From positions 620,001 to 684,000 of the forward strand of contig NZ_CP181447.1 in assembly GCF_048001765.1 (NCBI RefSeq): DNA of 64,000 bases. Direction: 5' to 3'. A program made the translations under genes and the position numbers. Below, piece after piece: positions 52,919 to 62,016 of the stretch. Position 1 is the first letter of the stretch. Each line of letters opens with the position of its first letter. The notes under the pieces were generated by a model that saw only the letters and a program-made list of their open reading frames with translations, was not told where the DNA came from and made no database searches. The DNA is from Bombiscardovia asteroides_K (GTDB taxonomy: Bacteria > Actinomycetota > Actinomycetes > Actinomycetales > Bifidobacteriaceae).

Positions 52919-54223
52919 ATGGCTCTATTGACGCCTAATGACATAAGGGAGCATACCTTCCAGACAGTGCGGTTTAAGGAAGGCTACGACGTCGACGAGG
53001 TCGACGACTTCCTGGATCAGGTCACCGATACGGTTGAAGCCCTGGGCAAGCAGGCCATGCAAGGCAATGCTGCTTCCACCCAGTCCCTGGGTACCGATGT
53101 GGCCTCGCTGAACTCAAAGATTTCCGACTTGACTGCTCAGGTGGAATCCCTGCAGACAGAAAACCGGGATTTGAAGCAGGCCCAGGGTAATGCCGCCCAG
53201 CAGCCGGCCGTGGATGCCCAGACCAAGCGGCTTCTGGCCGAGTCGCAGAGCCAGGTCAAGACCCTGGCCTCCCAGAACGACCAGCTCAAGCGTCAGGTCG
53301 AGCAGCTCAACTCCCAGATCGACCAGCTGACCGCCCAGGCCGCCGCGGGCAACAATACCCAGTCGTTGACCAACCAGTTGACGGCCATGCAAAAGGAGCG
53401 CGACCAGGCCCGCCAGCAGGTCCAGGCGCTGACCAACCAGCTCAATGCCTCCCAGCAGAACATGGCTGCGGCCCGCCAGCAGGTCACGCAGGCCCAGAAG
53501 GCCTCTCAGGAGCAGCAGCAGCGCACCGAGCAGCTGAACAAGCAGTTGGAGGAGTCCCGCAAGCGCGAGGAGCAGCTGCGCCAGCAGGTCTCCAAGACCG
53601 AACCCTCCACTGAAACAGGCAGTCTGCAACGGATAGCAGGTGCCGGCGCCGACGAGGACGACGTCGAAGCGAGGTCCACCGCCATGCTCAAAATGGCCTC
53701 GACGCTGCACGACCAGTACGTGGATAGGGGCAAGGCCAAAGCTGCCCAGTTGGTTGCCGACGGCCATGCTAAGAACGACGAAATCGTCAAGAAGGCTGAG
53801 GACTACTCCAAGAGGACACGCGCCGAGGTGGATGAGTATTCCAAGCGAGTACACTCCGAGGCTGATGGCTATTCGCAGCGTATACGCTCCCAGGCCGATG
53901 AATACTCGGTCAAGACCCGTTCTGACGCTGATGCTTATTCCAAGCGCCAGCACAGCCAGGCCGACGAGTACGAGACCCAGGTGCAGATCCGGGCACAGGA
54001 GTACGACAAGAACACCCGCGACAGCGCCGATCGCTATGCCGCCGATGTCAAGAACAAGCTCATGGACCAGTCCAAGGTTCTGGAGGAGAATATCCAGGGG
54101 CTCAAGCAGTTCGAGGCTGGCTACCGCAGCAAGCTGACCGGGTTCCTCAACCAGCTGATCAACCAGCTTTCGGACACCAGCAATTACCAGTCCATGGAAA
54201 AGAAGTCCGAACAGACCCACTGA
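52919..54223 (+). CDS. divIVA: DivIVA/Wag31 polar growth protein with hendecad-repeat tail
   Basis: A 434-residue coiled-coil protein. The N-terminal membrane-binding domain is LTPNDIREHTFQTVRFKEGYDVDEVDDFLDQV; a Gln/Ala-rich coiled coil (about 60-225) follows. Residues 295-382 are eight exact 11-residue repeats starting [D/E/G]-Y-S. The C-terminus is another coiled coil. It marks curved membrane at poles and septa and recruits cell-wall synthesis. The ATG at 52919 has GGAG 6 nt upstream; four earlier codons are unlikely. It is the last of the ftsZ-sepF-yggT group. Confidence 0.93.
   Translation: MALLTPNDIREHTFQTVRFKEGYDVDEVDDFLDQVTDTVEALGKQAMQGNAASTQSLGTDVASLNSKISDLTAQVESLQTENRDLKQAQGNAAQQPAVDAQTKRLLAESQSQVKTLASQNDQLKRQVEQLNSQIDQLTAQAAAGNNTQSLTNQLTAMQKERDQARQQVQALTNQLNASQQNMAAARQQVTQAQKASQEQQQRTEQLNKQLEESRKREEQLRQQVSKTEPSTETGSLQRIAGAGADEDDVEARSTAMLKMASTLHDQYVDRGKAKAAQLVADGHAKNDEIVKKAEDYSKRTRAEVDEYSKRVHSEADGYSQRIRSQADEYSVKTRSDADAYSKRQHSQADEYETQVQIRAQEYDKNTRDSADRYAADVKNKLMDQSKVLEENIQGLKQFEAGYRSKLTGFLNQLINQLSDTSNYQSMEKKSEQTH
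53801..54064 (+). repeat. Eight tandem 11-codon repeats inside divIVA
   Basis: Each 33-bp unit encodes an 11-residue unit with Tyr at position 2, e.g. EYSKRVHSEAD and GYSQRIRSQAD. The last three units are more diverged. The phasing is perfect across all eight (no indels). Hendecads favour right-handed or straight coiled coils. Confidence 0.85.
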
Positions 54224-54235
54224 TTCCATCCGGTA

Positions 54236-54766
54236 ATGACGAAGAACACACACAAGGGACGGCTGCGCGGGCGCGTGGCCGTCTTCGTCGCTCTGGCGGC
54301 AGTGGCCATAGCCCTGGACCAGGTGACCAAGGCCCTGGCTTTGGCTCGGCTGGGCAGCGGTGTCAGGGTGGCCTTGCCTGGACCATTGCGTGGACTGCGT
54401 CTGGTACGCAACCCCGGGGCCTCTCTTGGATTGGGATCGGGTAGTACCTGGATCATATCCTTGATTGCCCTTGCAGCCTGTCTGCTCATCATTGTTCTGG
54501 CTCTGCGCACCACCTCCATGCTCTGGACCTTGGTTCTTTCCCTGGCCTTCTCCGGGGCGGCAGGCAATTTGATTGACCGGGTGGCCTATGCCTCCGGTTT
54601 TCTTGACGGTGCCGTGGTCGACTTTCTGGACTACGGCTGGTCGGTGGGCAATGTGGCCGATATCTATCTGACCCTGGCTGGTGTGGCCGTAGTGGTGCTC
54701 ATTATCTGCAATGTGCGATTCAGCGACAGGGATAAGCTCAGAGAACATGGGGGAGCGGCCAAGTGA
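54236..54766 (+). CDS. lspA: Lipoprotein signal peptidase
   Basis: A 176-residue, four-TMS aspartyl protease that cuts prolipoprotein signal peptides. Conserved segments are ALDQVTKALAL, VRNPGASLGLGSG, AGNLIDR (catalytic D114) and VGNVADIYLT (catalytic D142). The start has no good ribosome site. It overlaps rluD by 4 bp (GTGA). Confidence 0.95.
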   Translation: MTKNTHKGRLRGRVAVFVALAAVAIALDQVTKALALARLGSGVRVALPGPLRGLRLVRNPGASLGLGSGSTWIISLIALAACLLIIVLALRTTSMLWTLVLSLAFSGAAGNLIDRVAYASGFLDGAVVDFLDYGWSVGNVADIYLTLAGVAVVVLIICNVRFSDRDKLREHGGAAK

Positions 54767-55692
54767 CCCGCCTTCTTCCTGCGCCGGATGCCCTGGTGGG
54801 TCGGCGCCTGGACATGGCCCTGTCCAAGATGTTGGGCCTGTCCAGGGCCAAGGCCAGCGAACTGGTGGCCCAGGGCCATGTGCGGATCATGGGCCGTCGG
54901 GTGAACAAGGCCACCACACTGATGAGCGGCGATCTGATAGAGCTGGACGAGCCCGAGCCAGCCAAACAGGTGGAGCCGGTGGCCGAGGACATGCCCGTGG
55001 TCTACGAGGACGAGGACGTGGTCGTCGTAGACAAGCCGGTGGGGGTGGCAGCCCATCCCTCAATAGGCTGGACCGGCCCAACCGTTCTGGGCAGCCTCCT
55101 GCAGCGGGGCACCCACATCACCTCCATGGGGGCCCAGGGCCGTCAGGGTATCGTCTCCCGCCTGGACGCTGGCACCAGCGGCCTCATGCTGGTCTGCAAG
55201 TCCGACCTGGCCTACAAGGAGATGCGCCGGCAGTTCGCCCGGCATGAGGTGGTCAAGATCTACCACGCCCTGGTCCAGGGCAATCTTTCCGAGGACAAGG
55301 CCACCATCGAGGCCCCCATCGGCCGGGCCCGGGTCTCGGATTTCCGCTTCACGGTCACCCCTGCCGGCAAGGAGGCCATCACTCACTGGGATGTGCTGGA
55401 GCGCTTCGGCTCGGCTACCCTGGTCAGTATCAACCTGGAGACCGGGCGCACCCATCAGATACGCGTGCACTTCTCATCCATAGGCCATCCCCTGGTGGGC
55501 GACCACATGTATGGGGCCAATCCCGACCTGGCGGACAGGCTGGGTCTGAAACGGCAGTGGCTGCACGCCATGCGCCTGGAATTCCGCCATCCCCGCACCA
55601 AAATCTGGACCAAGGTGGTCTCCTCCTACCCGGCTGATCTGCGCCGCTCCCTGCAGATCGAACGTCAGAGCGCCACTGGTATACGCAGCTAG
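54763..55692 (+). CDS. rluD: RluD-type 23S rRNA pseudouridine synthase
   Basis: A 309-residue protein with an N-terminal S4 RNA-binding domain (VGRRLDMALSKMLGLSRAKASELVAQGHV) and a RluA/RluD catalytic domain with D135 in VSRLDAGTSGLM. The usual HRLD is SRLD here. TGRTHQIRVHF and PLVGDHMYG are intact. It is expected to modify the 1911-1917 region of 23S rRNA. GTG start overlaps lspA, a common pairing. Confidence 0.93.
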   Translation: MTRLLPAPDALVGRRLDMALSKMLGLSRAKASELVAQGHVRIMGRRVNKATTLMSGDLIELDEPEPAKQVEPVAEDMPVVYEDEDVVVVDKPVGVAAHPSIGWTGPTVLGSLLQRGTHITSMGAQGRQGIVSRLDAGTSGLMLVCKSDLAYKEMRRQFARHEVVKIYHALVQGNLSEDKATIEAPIGRARVSDFRFTVTPAGKEAITHWDVLERFGSATLVSINLETGRTHQIRVHFSSIGHPLVGDHMYGANPDLADRLGLKRQWLHAMRLEFRHPRTKIWTKVVSSYPADLRRSLQIERQSATGIRS

Positions 55693-55723
55693 CGGACTCC
55701 GGCGATTCGGCCAGGGGCCTGGG

Positions 55724-55729
55724 TAAGTT
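55724..55729 (+). promoter_or_regulatory. Candidate -10 of a leaderless dnaE transcript
   Basis: TAAGTT ends 6 nt before the dnaE ATG; the GGAG in between is only 2 nt from the ATG. Confidence 0.33.
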
Positions 55730-55735
55730 GGAGAT

Positions 55736-58700
55736 ATGTCCTCAACCCGGTCAGACTTCGTTCATCTTCACACCCACACCCACTATTCCACCCTGGACGG
55801 GGCCAGCAGGATTCCCGACCTGGTTGCCGAGGTGGGGCGGCTGGGGCAGCCGGCTGTGGCCATCACCGACCACGGCAATATGCACGGGGCCTACGAGCTC
55901 TGGCGAACGGCCGTGGATGCTGACATCAAGCCCATCATCGGCATCGAGGCCTATGTGACCCCAGAGACGGCCCGTCAGGACAAGAGCCGGGTCCACTGGG
56001 GAACCGACGAGCAGCGTTCCGACGACGTCTCCGGCGGCGGCTTCATCACCCATATGACCCTCTGGGCCAGCGACGACACGGGCCTGGTCAACCTGATCAA
56101 GGCCTCCTCGGTGGCCAATCTGGAAGGCCTGGTCGGCAAGTGGCCCCGCATGGACAAGGACCTGCTGTCCACCTACCACAAGGGGGTCATCGCCACCACT
56201 GGCTGCCCCTCGGGCATCGTCCAGACCAGGCTGAGGCTGGGCCAGTTCGACGAGGCGCTGCGGGCCGCCGGGGAATTCCAGGACATCTTCGGCAAGGAGA
56301 ACTACTACGTGGAGCTGATGGACCACGGCCTGGAGATCGAGCACCGGGTGACCAAGGACCTGCTGGAGATCGCCCGTCGTCTGGATGCCCCCCTGGTGGC
56401 CACCAACGACTCGCACTATGTGCGCAAGGAGGACGCCTCGGCCCAGGATGCCCTGCTCTGCATCAATTCGGGATCCCGGCTGACCGACCCCGGCCGCTTC
56501 AAGTTCGATGGCAGCGGCTACTACATCCGCTCGGCCCAGGAGATGCGCGAGATCTTCAAGGAGTTCCCCGAAGCCTGCGACAACACCCTGGAGATCGCGG
56601 AACGCTGCAACGTCATGTTCGATGACCACGAGGACGGGGCCTTCATGCCCCGCTTCGACTGCCCGGAGGGCTGGGATGAGACCTCCCTCTTCCTGAAGAA
56701 GGTGGACGAGGGGTTGAAGAACCGCTACCCGGACGGGGTGCCCGAGGAGGTCTCCCACCAGGCCGACTACGAGTGCGGGGTCATCTGCCAGATGCAGTTC
56801 ACCGGATACTTCCTGGTGGTGGCCGATTACATCAACTGGGCCAAGAACCACGGAATCATGGTGGGGCCGGGCCGTGGATCGGCGGCAGGGTCCATGGTGG
56901 CCTACGCCATGGGCATCACCGAGCTGGACCCGCTCAAGCACGGGTTGATCTTCGAGCGCTTCCTCAACCCTGAGCGCGTCTCCCTGCCCGATATCGACGT
57001 GGACTTCGACCCCGAGGGGCGCATGAAGGTCCTGGACTATGTGGGCCGCAAGTACGGATCCGACAAGGTGGCCCAGTGCGTGACCTACGGCACCATCAAG
57101 ACCAAGCAGGCCCTGAAGGACTCGGCCAGGATCATGGACTACGAGTACTCGGTGGGCGACCAGGTCACCAAGGCCCTGCCGCCTACGGTCAATGGCAAGG
57201 ATATGAGCCTTAAGGAGATCTTCGATCCCCAGTCCAAGCGCTACCCGGAGGCCAAGGAGTTCCGCGACCTGTACGAGTCCAACCCGGACGTCAAGCGGAT
57301 CACCGAGGAGGCCAAGGGCATCGAGGGCATCATCCGCCAGACAGGTGTGCACGCCTGCGCCACCATCATGGCCTCCAATCCCATCACCAACACCTCGCCG
57401 CTGATGGAGCGCACCGACGGCACCGTGACCACCACCTTCGAGTACCACACCTGCGAGACCCTGGGGCTGGTCAAGATGGATTTCCTGGGGCTGTCCAACC
57501 TCACGGTCATCAGGGACACGGTCAACAACATCAAGCGCAATGGCAAGGAGCCCATCAGCATCGAGAAGGTCCCCTTGGATGACAAGGAGACCTACCAGCT
57601 GTTGTCCCGGGGTGACACCCTGGGCGTCTTCCAGCTTGATGGCGACGGCATGCGCTCCCTGCTGCGCATGCTCAAGCCCGACAACTTCAACGACATCTCC
57701 GCTCTGATCGCCCTCTACCGGCCAGGGCCCATGGATATGAACTCGCACATCAACTACGCCAAGCGCAAGAACGGGCTGCAGAAGATCGAACCCATCCACC
57801 CTGAGGTGGCCAAGCCTCTGGCGGGTGTGCTGGACGAGACCTACGGCCTGATCGTCTACCAGGAGCAGGTACAGTCCGCTGCCCGAATTCTGGCCGGCTA
57901 TTCCCTGGGTCGAGCCGATGTGCTGCGAAGGGCCATGGGTAAGAAGAAGCCCGACGTCCTGGCCAAGGAGCAGGTCCCCTTCTTCGAGGGCATGAAGGAG
58001 CATGGCTACTCCCAGGAGGCGGCCCAGGCTGTCTGGGATGTTCTGGTGCCATTCTCCGGCTATGCCTTCAACAAGGCGCACTCCGCGGCCTACGCCCTGA
58101 TCGCATACTGGACCGCCTACCTGAAGACCCACTATCCGGTGGAGTTCATGGCCGCCCTGCTGCAGAACGAGCGGACCAACAAGGACAAGACCGCCCTCTA
58201 CCTGGGTGAGGCCAGAAGGATGGGCATCCGCATCCTGGCGCCTGACATCAACGAGTCCGTGTCCGAGTACTCCGCTGTCGGCGACGTGGTCCGCTTCGGC
58301 CTGGGAGCCATACGCAATGTGGGCGACAAGGTGGTGGCGGACATCATCAAGGAGCGCCAGGGACCCCGGGGTAAGTACGTCAACTTCATGGACTTCGTCA
58401 AGCGGGTGCCCATGGAGGTGCTCAACAAGCGAACCGTGGAATCCCTGATCAAGGGCGGTGCCTTCGACAGCATCGACCCCAACAGGAGGGCCCTCTTCCA
58501 GATCCACGATGAGGCCATCGACCAGGTCATGCCCATCAAGCGCAAGCAGGCCGAGGGCCAGTTCGACCTCTTCGCCGACGCGGATGACGACGAACCCCAG
58601 CAGGATGCACTGGGCGATGCCCAGGTGACCGTGCCCGACATCGACGAGTGGGACAAGTCCACCAAGCTCAACTTCGAGCGACAGATGCTGGGCCTGTATG

Positions 58701-59293
58701 TGTCCGACCACCCGCTGAGCGGCATGACCTCGGTTCTGGCCGGCATGCGTGACATGTCCATCGCCCAGCTGCTCAACCGGTCCAAGAGCATGGACGGCAA
58801 GGCGGTGACCCTGGCCGGACTGGTCACTGCAGTGGACCGCCGGGTCTCCAAGAAGGGCAATCCCTGGGCCATCGTCACCATCGAGGACCTGGAGAGCTCC
58901 ATCCAATGCATGTTCTTCGGCAAGGTCTATGACGCCCACTCGGACGACCTGGTCCTGGACTCGGTCATTCGGGTGAGGGGAGTGGTCGAGTTGCGGGACG
59001 AGGCCACCAACATCCGCGTCAACGATATGGAGGTGCCCGTCCTGGAGTCGGCGGACGAGCGGCCTCTGACCATCACCCTGCCCAGGCAGGCCCTGGATCG
59101 GGGGCACATGGAGCGGCTGGCCCGGATACTCAAGTCCCACCCCGGCTACTGCCAGGTCCGTCTGGCCGTCACCGACGACCGGGGCAACGTGCGTCTGTTG
59201 ACCTTTGGCGATGGATTCCGCACCCGGCACGACACCTCTATGATGGCCGAGATCAAGTCCGTCTTCGGACCCTCCTGCCTGCCGTCGGCCTAG
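55736..59293 (+). CDS. dnaE: DNA polymerase III subunit alpha (DnaE1)
   Basis: A 1185-residue replicative polymerase. The N-terminal PHP domain (VHLHTHTHYSTLDGASR, ITDHGNMHG, TNDSHYVRK) keeps its metal-binding His residues, consistent with intrinsic 3'-5' proofreading known in actinobacterial DnaE1. The catalytic Asp pair is D419 and D421 in LPDIDVDFD, and the fingers and thumb contain GRGSAAGSMVAYA and GVHACATIMAS. The C-terminal OB fold and tau-binding region follow. It is the largest gene in the window and precedes hisD. Confidence 0.98.
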   Translation: MSSTRSDFVHLHTHTHYSTLDGASRIPDLVAEVGRLGQPAVAITDHGNMHGAYELWRTAVDADIKPIIGIEAYVTPETARQDKSRVHWGTDEQRSDDVSGGGFITHMTLWASDDTGLVNLIKASSVANLEGLVGKWPRMDKDLLSTYHKGVIATTGCPSGIVQTRLRLGQFDEALRAAGEFQDIFGKENYYVELMDHGLEIEHRVTKDLLEIARRLDAPLVATNDSHYVRKEDASAQDALLCINSGSRLTDPGRFKFDGSGYYIRSAQEMREIFKEFPEACDNTLEIAERCNVMFDDHEDGAFMPRFDCPEGWDETSLFLKKVDEGLKNRYPDGVPEEVSHQADYECGVICQMQFTGYFLVVADYINWAKNHGIMVGPGRGSAAGSMVAYAMGITELDPLKHGLIFERFLNPERVSLPDIDVDFDPEGRMKVLDYVGRKYGSDKVAQCVTYGTIKTKQALKDSARIMDYEYSVGDQVTKALPPTVNGKDMSLKEIFDPQSKRYPEAKEFRDLYESNPDVKRITEEAKGIEGIIRQTGVHACATIMASNPITNTSPLMERTDGTVTTTFEYHTCETLGLVKMDFLGLSNLTVIRDTVNNIKRNGKEPISIEKVPLDDKETYQLLSRGDTLGVFQLDGDGMRSLLRMLKPDNFNDISALIALYRPGPMDMNSHINYAKRKNGLQKIEPIHPEVAKPLAGVLDETYGLIVYQEQVQSAARILAGYSLGRADVLRRAMGKKKPDVLAKEQVPFFEGMKEHGYSQEAAQAVWDVLVPFSGYAFNKAHSAAYALIAYWTAYLKTHYPVEFMAALLQNERTNKDKTALYLGEARRMGIRILAPDINESVSEYSAVGDVVRFGLGAIRNVGDKVVADIIKERQGPRGKYVNFMDFVKRVPMEVLNKRTVESLIKGGAFDSIDPNRRALFQIHDEAIDQVMPIKRKQAEGQFDLFADADDDEPQQDALGDAQVTVPDIDEWDKSTKLNFERQMLGLYVSDHPLSGMTSVLAGMRDMSIAQLLNRSKSMDGKAVTLAGLVTAVDRRVSKKGNPWAIVTIEDLESSIQCMFFGKVYDAHSDDLVLDSVIRVRGVVELRDEATNIRVNDMEVPVLESADERPLTITLPRQALDRGHMERLARILKSHPGYCQVRLAVTDDRGNVRLLTFGDGFRTRHDTSMMAEIKSVFGPSCLPSA

Positions 59294-59363
59294 GACGCGC
59301 CCGGAACCGTCTCACCATTTGGGACGGTGGTGAGTCGCTGGCTTTGGCGACACAAAAGTTCAC

Positions 59364-59369
59364 TACCAT
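59364..59369 (+). promoter_or_regulatory. Candidate -10 of a leaderless his operon transcript
   Basis: TACCAT ends 6 nt before the hisD ATG at 59376 with no ribosome site, the same layout as the glutamate-cysteine ligase gene. Confidence 0.42.
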
Positions 59370-59375
59370 CAAAGT

Positions 59376-60773
59376 ATGTCAAAGCTCATGATGAGAACCA
59401 TGGATCTGCGCGGGAAAACCATGTCCCGCGCCCAACTCCTCGCCGCCATGCCCCGGGCCGATATGGGTACCCGGGAGGCCAGCGCCCAGGTGCAGCCCAT
59501 ACTGGACCAGGTGCGCGAGCACGGGGCTGCGGCCCTGCGCGACCTGGAGGAGAAGTTCGATCATGTGCGTCCTCATGATCTGAGGGTCCCGGCATCGGCC
59601 ATGCAGGAGGCCTTGGAGCAGCTGGATCCCAAGGTCAGGGCGGCAATCGAGGAGTCCGTCAGCCGCATCCGCAAGGTCTGCACCACACAGGTGCCCAAGC
59701 CCATGGCCACCGACCTGGCACCCGGCGCCCGGGTCAGCGAGCGGTGGATCCCGATTGAACGCGTAGGCCTCTACGTGCCGGGAGGCAAGGCACTGTATCC
59801 TTCCTCGGTCATCATGAACGCGGTCCCCGCCCAGATTGCCGGCGTCGATTCCCTGGCCGTGGCCACTCCGCCCTCATCCGATGACCCTCACGGTCTGCCG
59901 GCGGCCATCATCCTGGCTACCTGCGCCATTCTGGGAGTGGACGAGGTCTATGCCGTGGGCGGCGCCCAGGCCGTGGCCATGTTCGCTTACGGGGCCAGGG
60001 GGTCGGAACCGCAGGACGGGGAGATTCTCTGCGACCCGGTCGACAAGATCACCGGGCCGGGCAACATCTTCGTGGCGACAGCCAAGCAGATGGTTTCGGG
60101 CATGGTGGGCATCGACGCCGTGGCCGGACCTACGGAAATCGCCATTCTTGCCGACGGGCAGGCCAACCCTGACTGGGTGGCGGCAGATCTGATCGGCCAG
60201 GCCGAGCATGACGAGCTGGCCGGCTCGGTGCTGATCACCGATAGCCCGGAACTGGCACAGGGCGTTCAGGCGGCTCTGGAGCGCAGGGTCCCTCGAACCG
60301 AGCACGCCGACCGGGTGCGTACCTCCCTGGGTGGCAACCAGTCGGGAATCATCCTGACCGACGGGATCGACCAGTCCATCGACGTGGCCAATGCCTATGC
60401 CGCTGAGCATCTGGAGGTTCAGACCGCCGATCCTGACGCCGTCATCGACAGGATCCGGAACGCTGGAGCCATATTCCGCGGTCCTTACTCTCCTGTTCCC
60501 CTTGGCGACTACATGTCCGGGTCAAACCACGTCCTGCCCACCGGCGGAACCGCCCGGTTCGACGTAGCCCTGGGCGTTCATACCTTCATGAAGCCGGTCG
60601 AAGTCATTGAGTACGACCAGGAGGGGCTCAAGCCCATCGCGGCCAAGATCAACGATTTCGCAGTATCCGAGGACCTGCCCGCCCATGGCGAGTGCATCCT
60701 GAGCCGGTTCCTGGACGACCCCTACGACAAGGCCGATCTGGAAGCCAACGAAGAGAGGGCTGGCCTGCTGTGA
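59376..60773 (+). CDS. hisD: Histidinol dehydrogenase
   Basis: A 465-residue zinc enzyme oxidising histidinol to histidine, the last two steps of the pathway. Landmarks are ERVGLYVPGGKALYPSSVIMN, GPGNIFVATAKQMV, DLIGQAEHDE and AAEHLEVQT with GSNHVLPTGG. The region between dnaE and hisD (59294-59375) holds only a -10 candidate. It is first in the his operon and overlaps hisC by 4 bp (GTGA). Confidence 0.97.
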   Translation: MSKLMMRTMDLRGKTMSRAQLLAAMPRADMGTREASAQVQPILDQVREHGAAALRDLEEKFDHVRPHDLRVPASAMQEALEQLDPKVRAAIEESVSRIRKVCTTQVPKPMATDLAPGARVSERWIPIERVGLYVPGGKALYPSSVIMNAVPAQIAGVDSLAVATPPSSDDPHGLPAAIILATCAILGVDEVYAVGGAQAVAMFAYGARGSEPQDGEILCDPVDKITGPGNIFVATAKQMVSGMVGIDAVAGPTEIAILADGQANPDWVAADLIGQAEHDELAGSVLITDSPELAQGVQAALERRVPRTEHADRVRTSLGGNQSGIILTDGIDQSIDVANAYAAEHLEVQTADPDAVIDRIRNAGAIFRGPYSPVPLGDYMSGSNHVLPTGGTARFDVALGVHTFMKPVEVIEYDQEGLKPIAAKINDFAVSEDLPAHGECILSRFLDDPYDKADLEANEERAGLL

Positions 60774-61918
60774 GCGCCATACCCGCCGATCTGCCCCTCC
60801 GTATGGACCTGGTAGGGGAGGAGCCCTACGGCGCCCCTCAGTTGGATGTCCCGGTCTGCCTGAACGTCAATGAAAACCCCTACCCCCTGGACCAGGAGGT
60901 GGTCGATGCCATCTGCCAGCGTGTGCGCCAGGTGGCCCCCGGCCTCAACCGCTATCCGGACAGGGAGCATGAGGACCTGCGGCGGGCCCTGGCTGTCTAT
61001 CTGAAGAGGGAGTCGGGGACCTCGCTTGAGCCCGAGCAGATCTGGGCGGCCAACGGGTCCAATGAGATCATGCTCCAGCTCTTCCAGGCCTTCGGTGGGC
61101 CGGGCAGGACCGCCTTGGGCTGCGACCCCACCTACTCCATGTATCCCGAGTACGCCCGGGACACCTTCACCGACTGGGAGCTGGCCCACCGGCGGTCTGA
61201 TTTCAGCCTGGACATGGATAACACCATCGAGCGCATCAAGGCGCTGAGGCCAGCCATGGTCCTGGTGACCAGCCCCAACAATCCCACGGGGACACCCTTG
61301 CCCATGGATCAGCTGACCAGGCTCTTGGAGGTCTGTTCTCAGGTCCCTGTGGCGGGCGCGGATCCGTCCGCCCGACCCATCGTGGTCGTGGATGAGGCCT
61401 ACATCGAGTTCCGCGACCCGGGCACACCCTCGGCGGTCAGTCTGATCGGGCAGTACGACCACCTGGCGGTCAGCCGTACCATGTCCAAGGCCTTTGCCTT
61501 CGCCGGCGCCAGGGTGGGCTACATGGCGGCCTCCCGGGGAATAGTCGACGCGGTCCGTATTGTTCGGATGCCCTACCACCTGAGCGCCCTGACCCAGGCT
61601 GCGGCCCTGGCTGCCCTGGAGCACACCGACCTCCAGCTGGCCCGGGTAGATCAGCTTCGCCAGACCCGTCAGAAGACCGCCGAGTGGCTGGCCGGGCAGA
61701 AATTCCATGGTCAGCCCTTGACTGTGGTCCCCTCGGCATCCAATTTCATCCTCTTCGGCATCTTTCCCGACCGGGATGCCGTCTTCGAGGCCATGAAGGA
61801 TGAGGGTGTGCTGATCCGGGCCGTGGGTCCCCAAGGGTATCTGAGGGTCTGCATGGGCACGGACGCGGAGATGGAGCGATTCCGCCAAACCCTGGTCCAT
61901 GTCCTCAAGCGGTTCTAG
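60770..61918 (+). CDS. hisC: Histidinol-phosphate aminotransferase
   Basis: A 382-residue PLP enzyme moving an amino group from glutamate to imidazole acetol phosphate. It has NVNENPYPL, TSPNNPTGTP, VVDEAYIEF and the Schiff-base Lys in SRTMSKAFAFAGARVGY (K240). The GTG at 60770 overlaps the hisD stop; upstream in-frame codons back to 60692 lie within hisD and are rejected. Confidence 0.96.
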   Translation: MSAIPADLPLRMDLVGEEPYGAPQLDVPVCLNVNENPYPLDQEVVDAICQRVRQVAPGLNRYPDREHEDLRRALAVYLKRESGTSLEPEQIWAANGSNEIMLQLFQAFGGPGRTALGCDPTYSMYPEYARDTFTDWELAHRRSDFSLDMDNTIERIKALRPAMVLVTSPNNPTGTPLPMDQLTRLLEVCSQVPVAGADPSARPIVVVDEAYIEFRDPGTPSAVSLIGQYDHLAVSRTMSKAFAFAGARVGYMAASRGIVDAVRIVRMPYHLSALTQAAALAALEHTDLQLARVDQLRQTRQKTAEWLAGQKFHGQPLTVVPSASNFILFGIFPDRDAVFEAMKDEGVLIRAVGPQGYLRVCMGTDAEMERFRQTLVHVLKRF

Positions 61919-62016
61919 GAGGATCAGACCAGCGGCACGGCTATGCTGGTGGTCTAGACGCCGTGCAGGAGTCACAGTGCGAACTGGAGCGCGCGGCAGA
62001 AAGCGGAGGAGCAGCA

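Noticed and set aside
53114..54748. 544-residue open frame antisense to divIVA and lspA
   Set aside because: Leucine/glycine-rich mirror of the coiled-coil and membrane genes; no evidence of a real protein.
55751..59230. 1159-residue open frame antisense to dnaE
   Set aside because: It exactly mirrors dnaE on the opposite strand; such long antisense frames are expected from GC-rich codon use and it has no recognisable domains.
59294..59375. Possible terminator between dnaE and hisD
   Set aside because: Only 5-6 bp arms around CCGTC/GACGG and no T-run.
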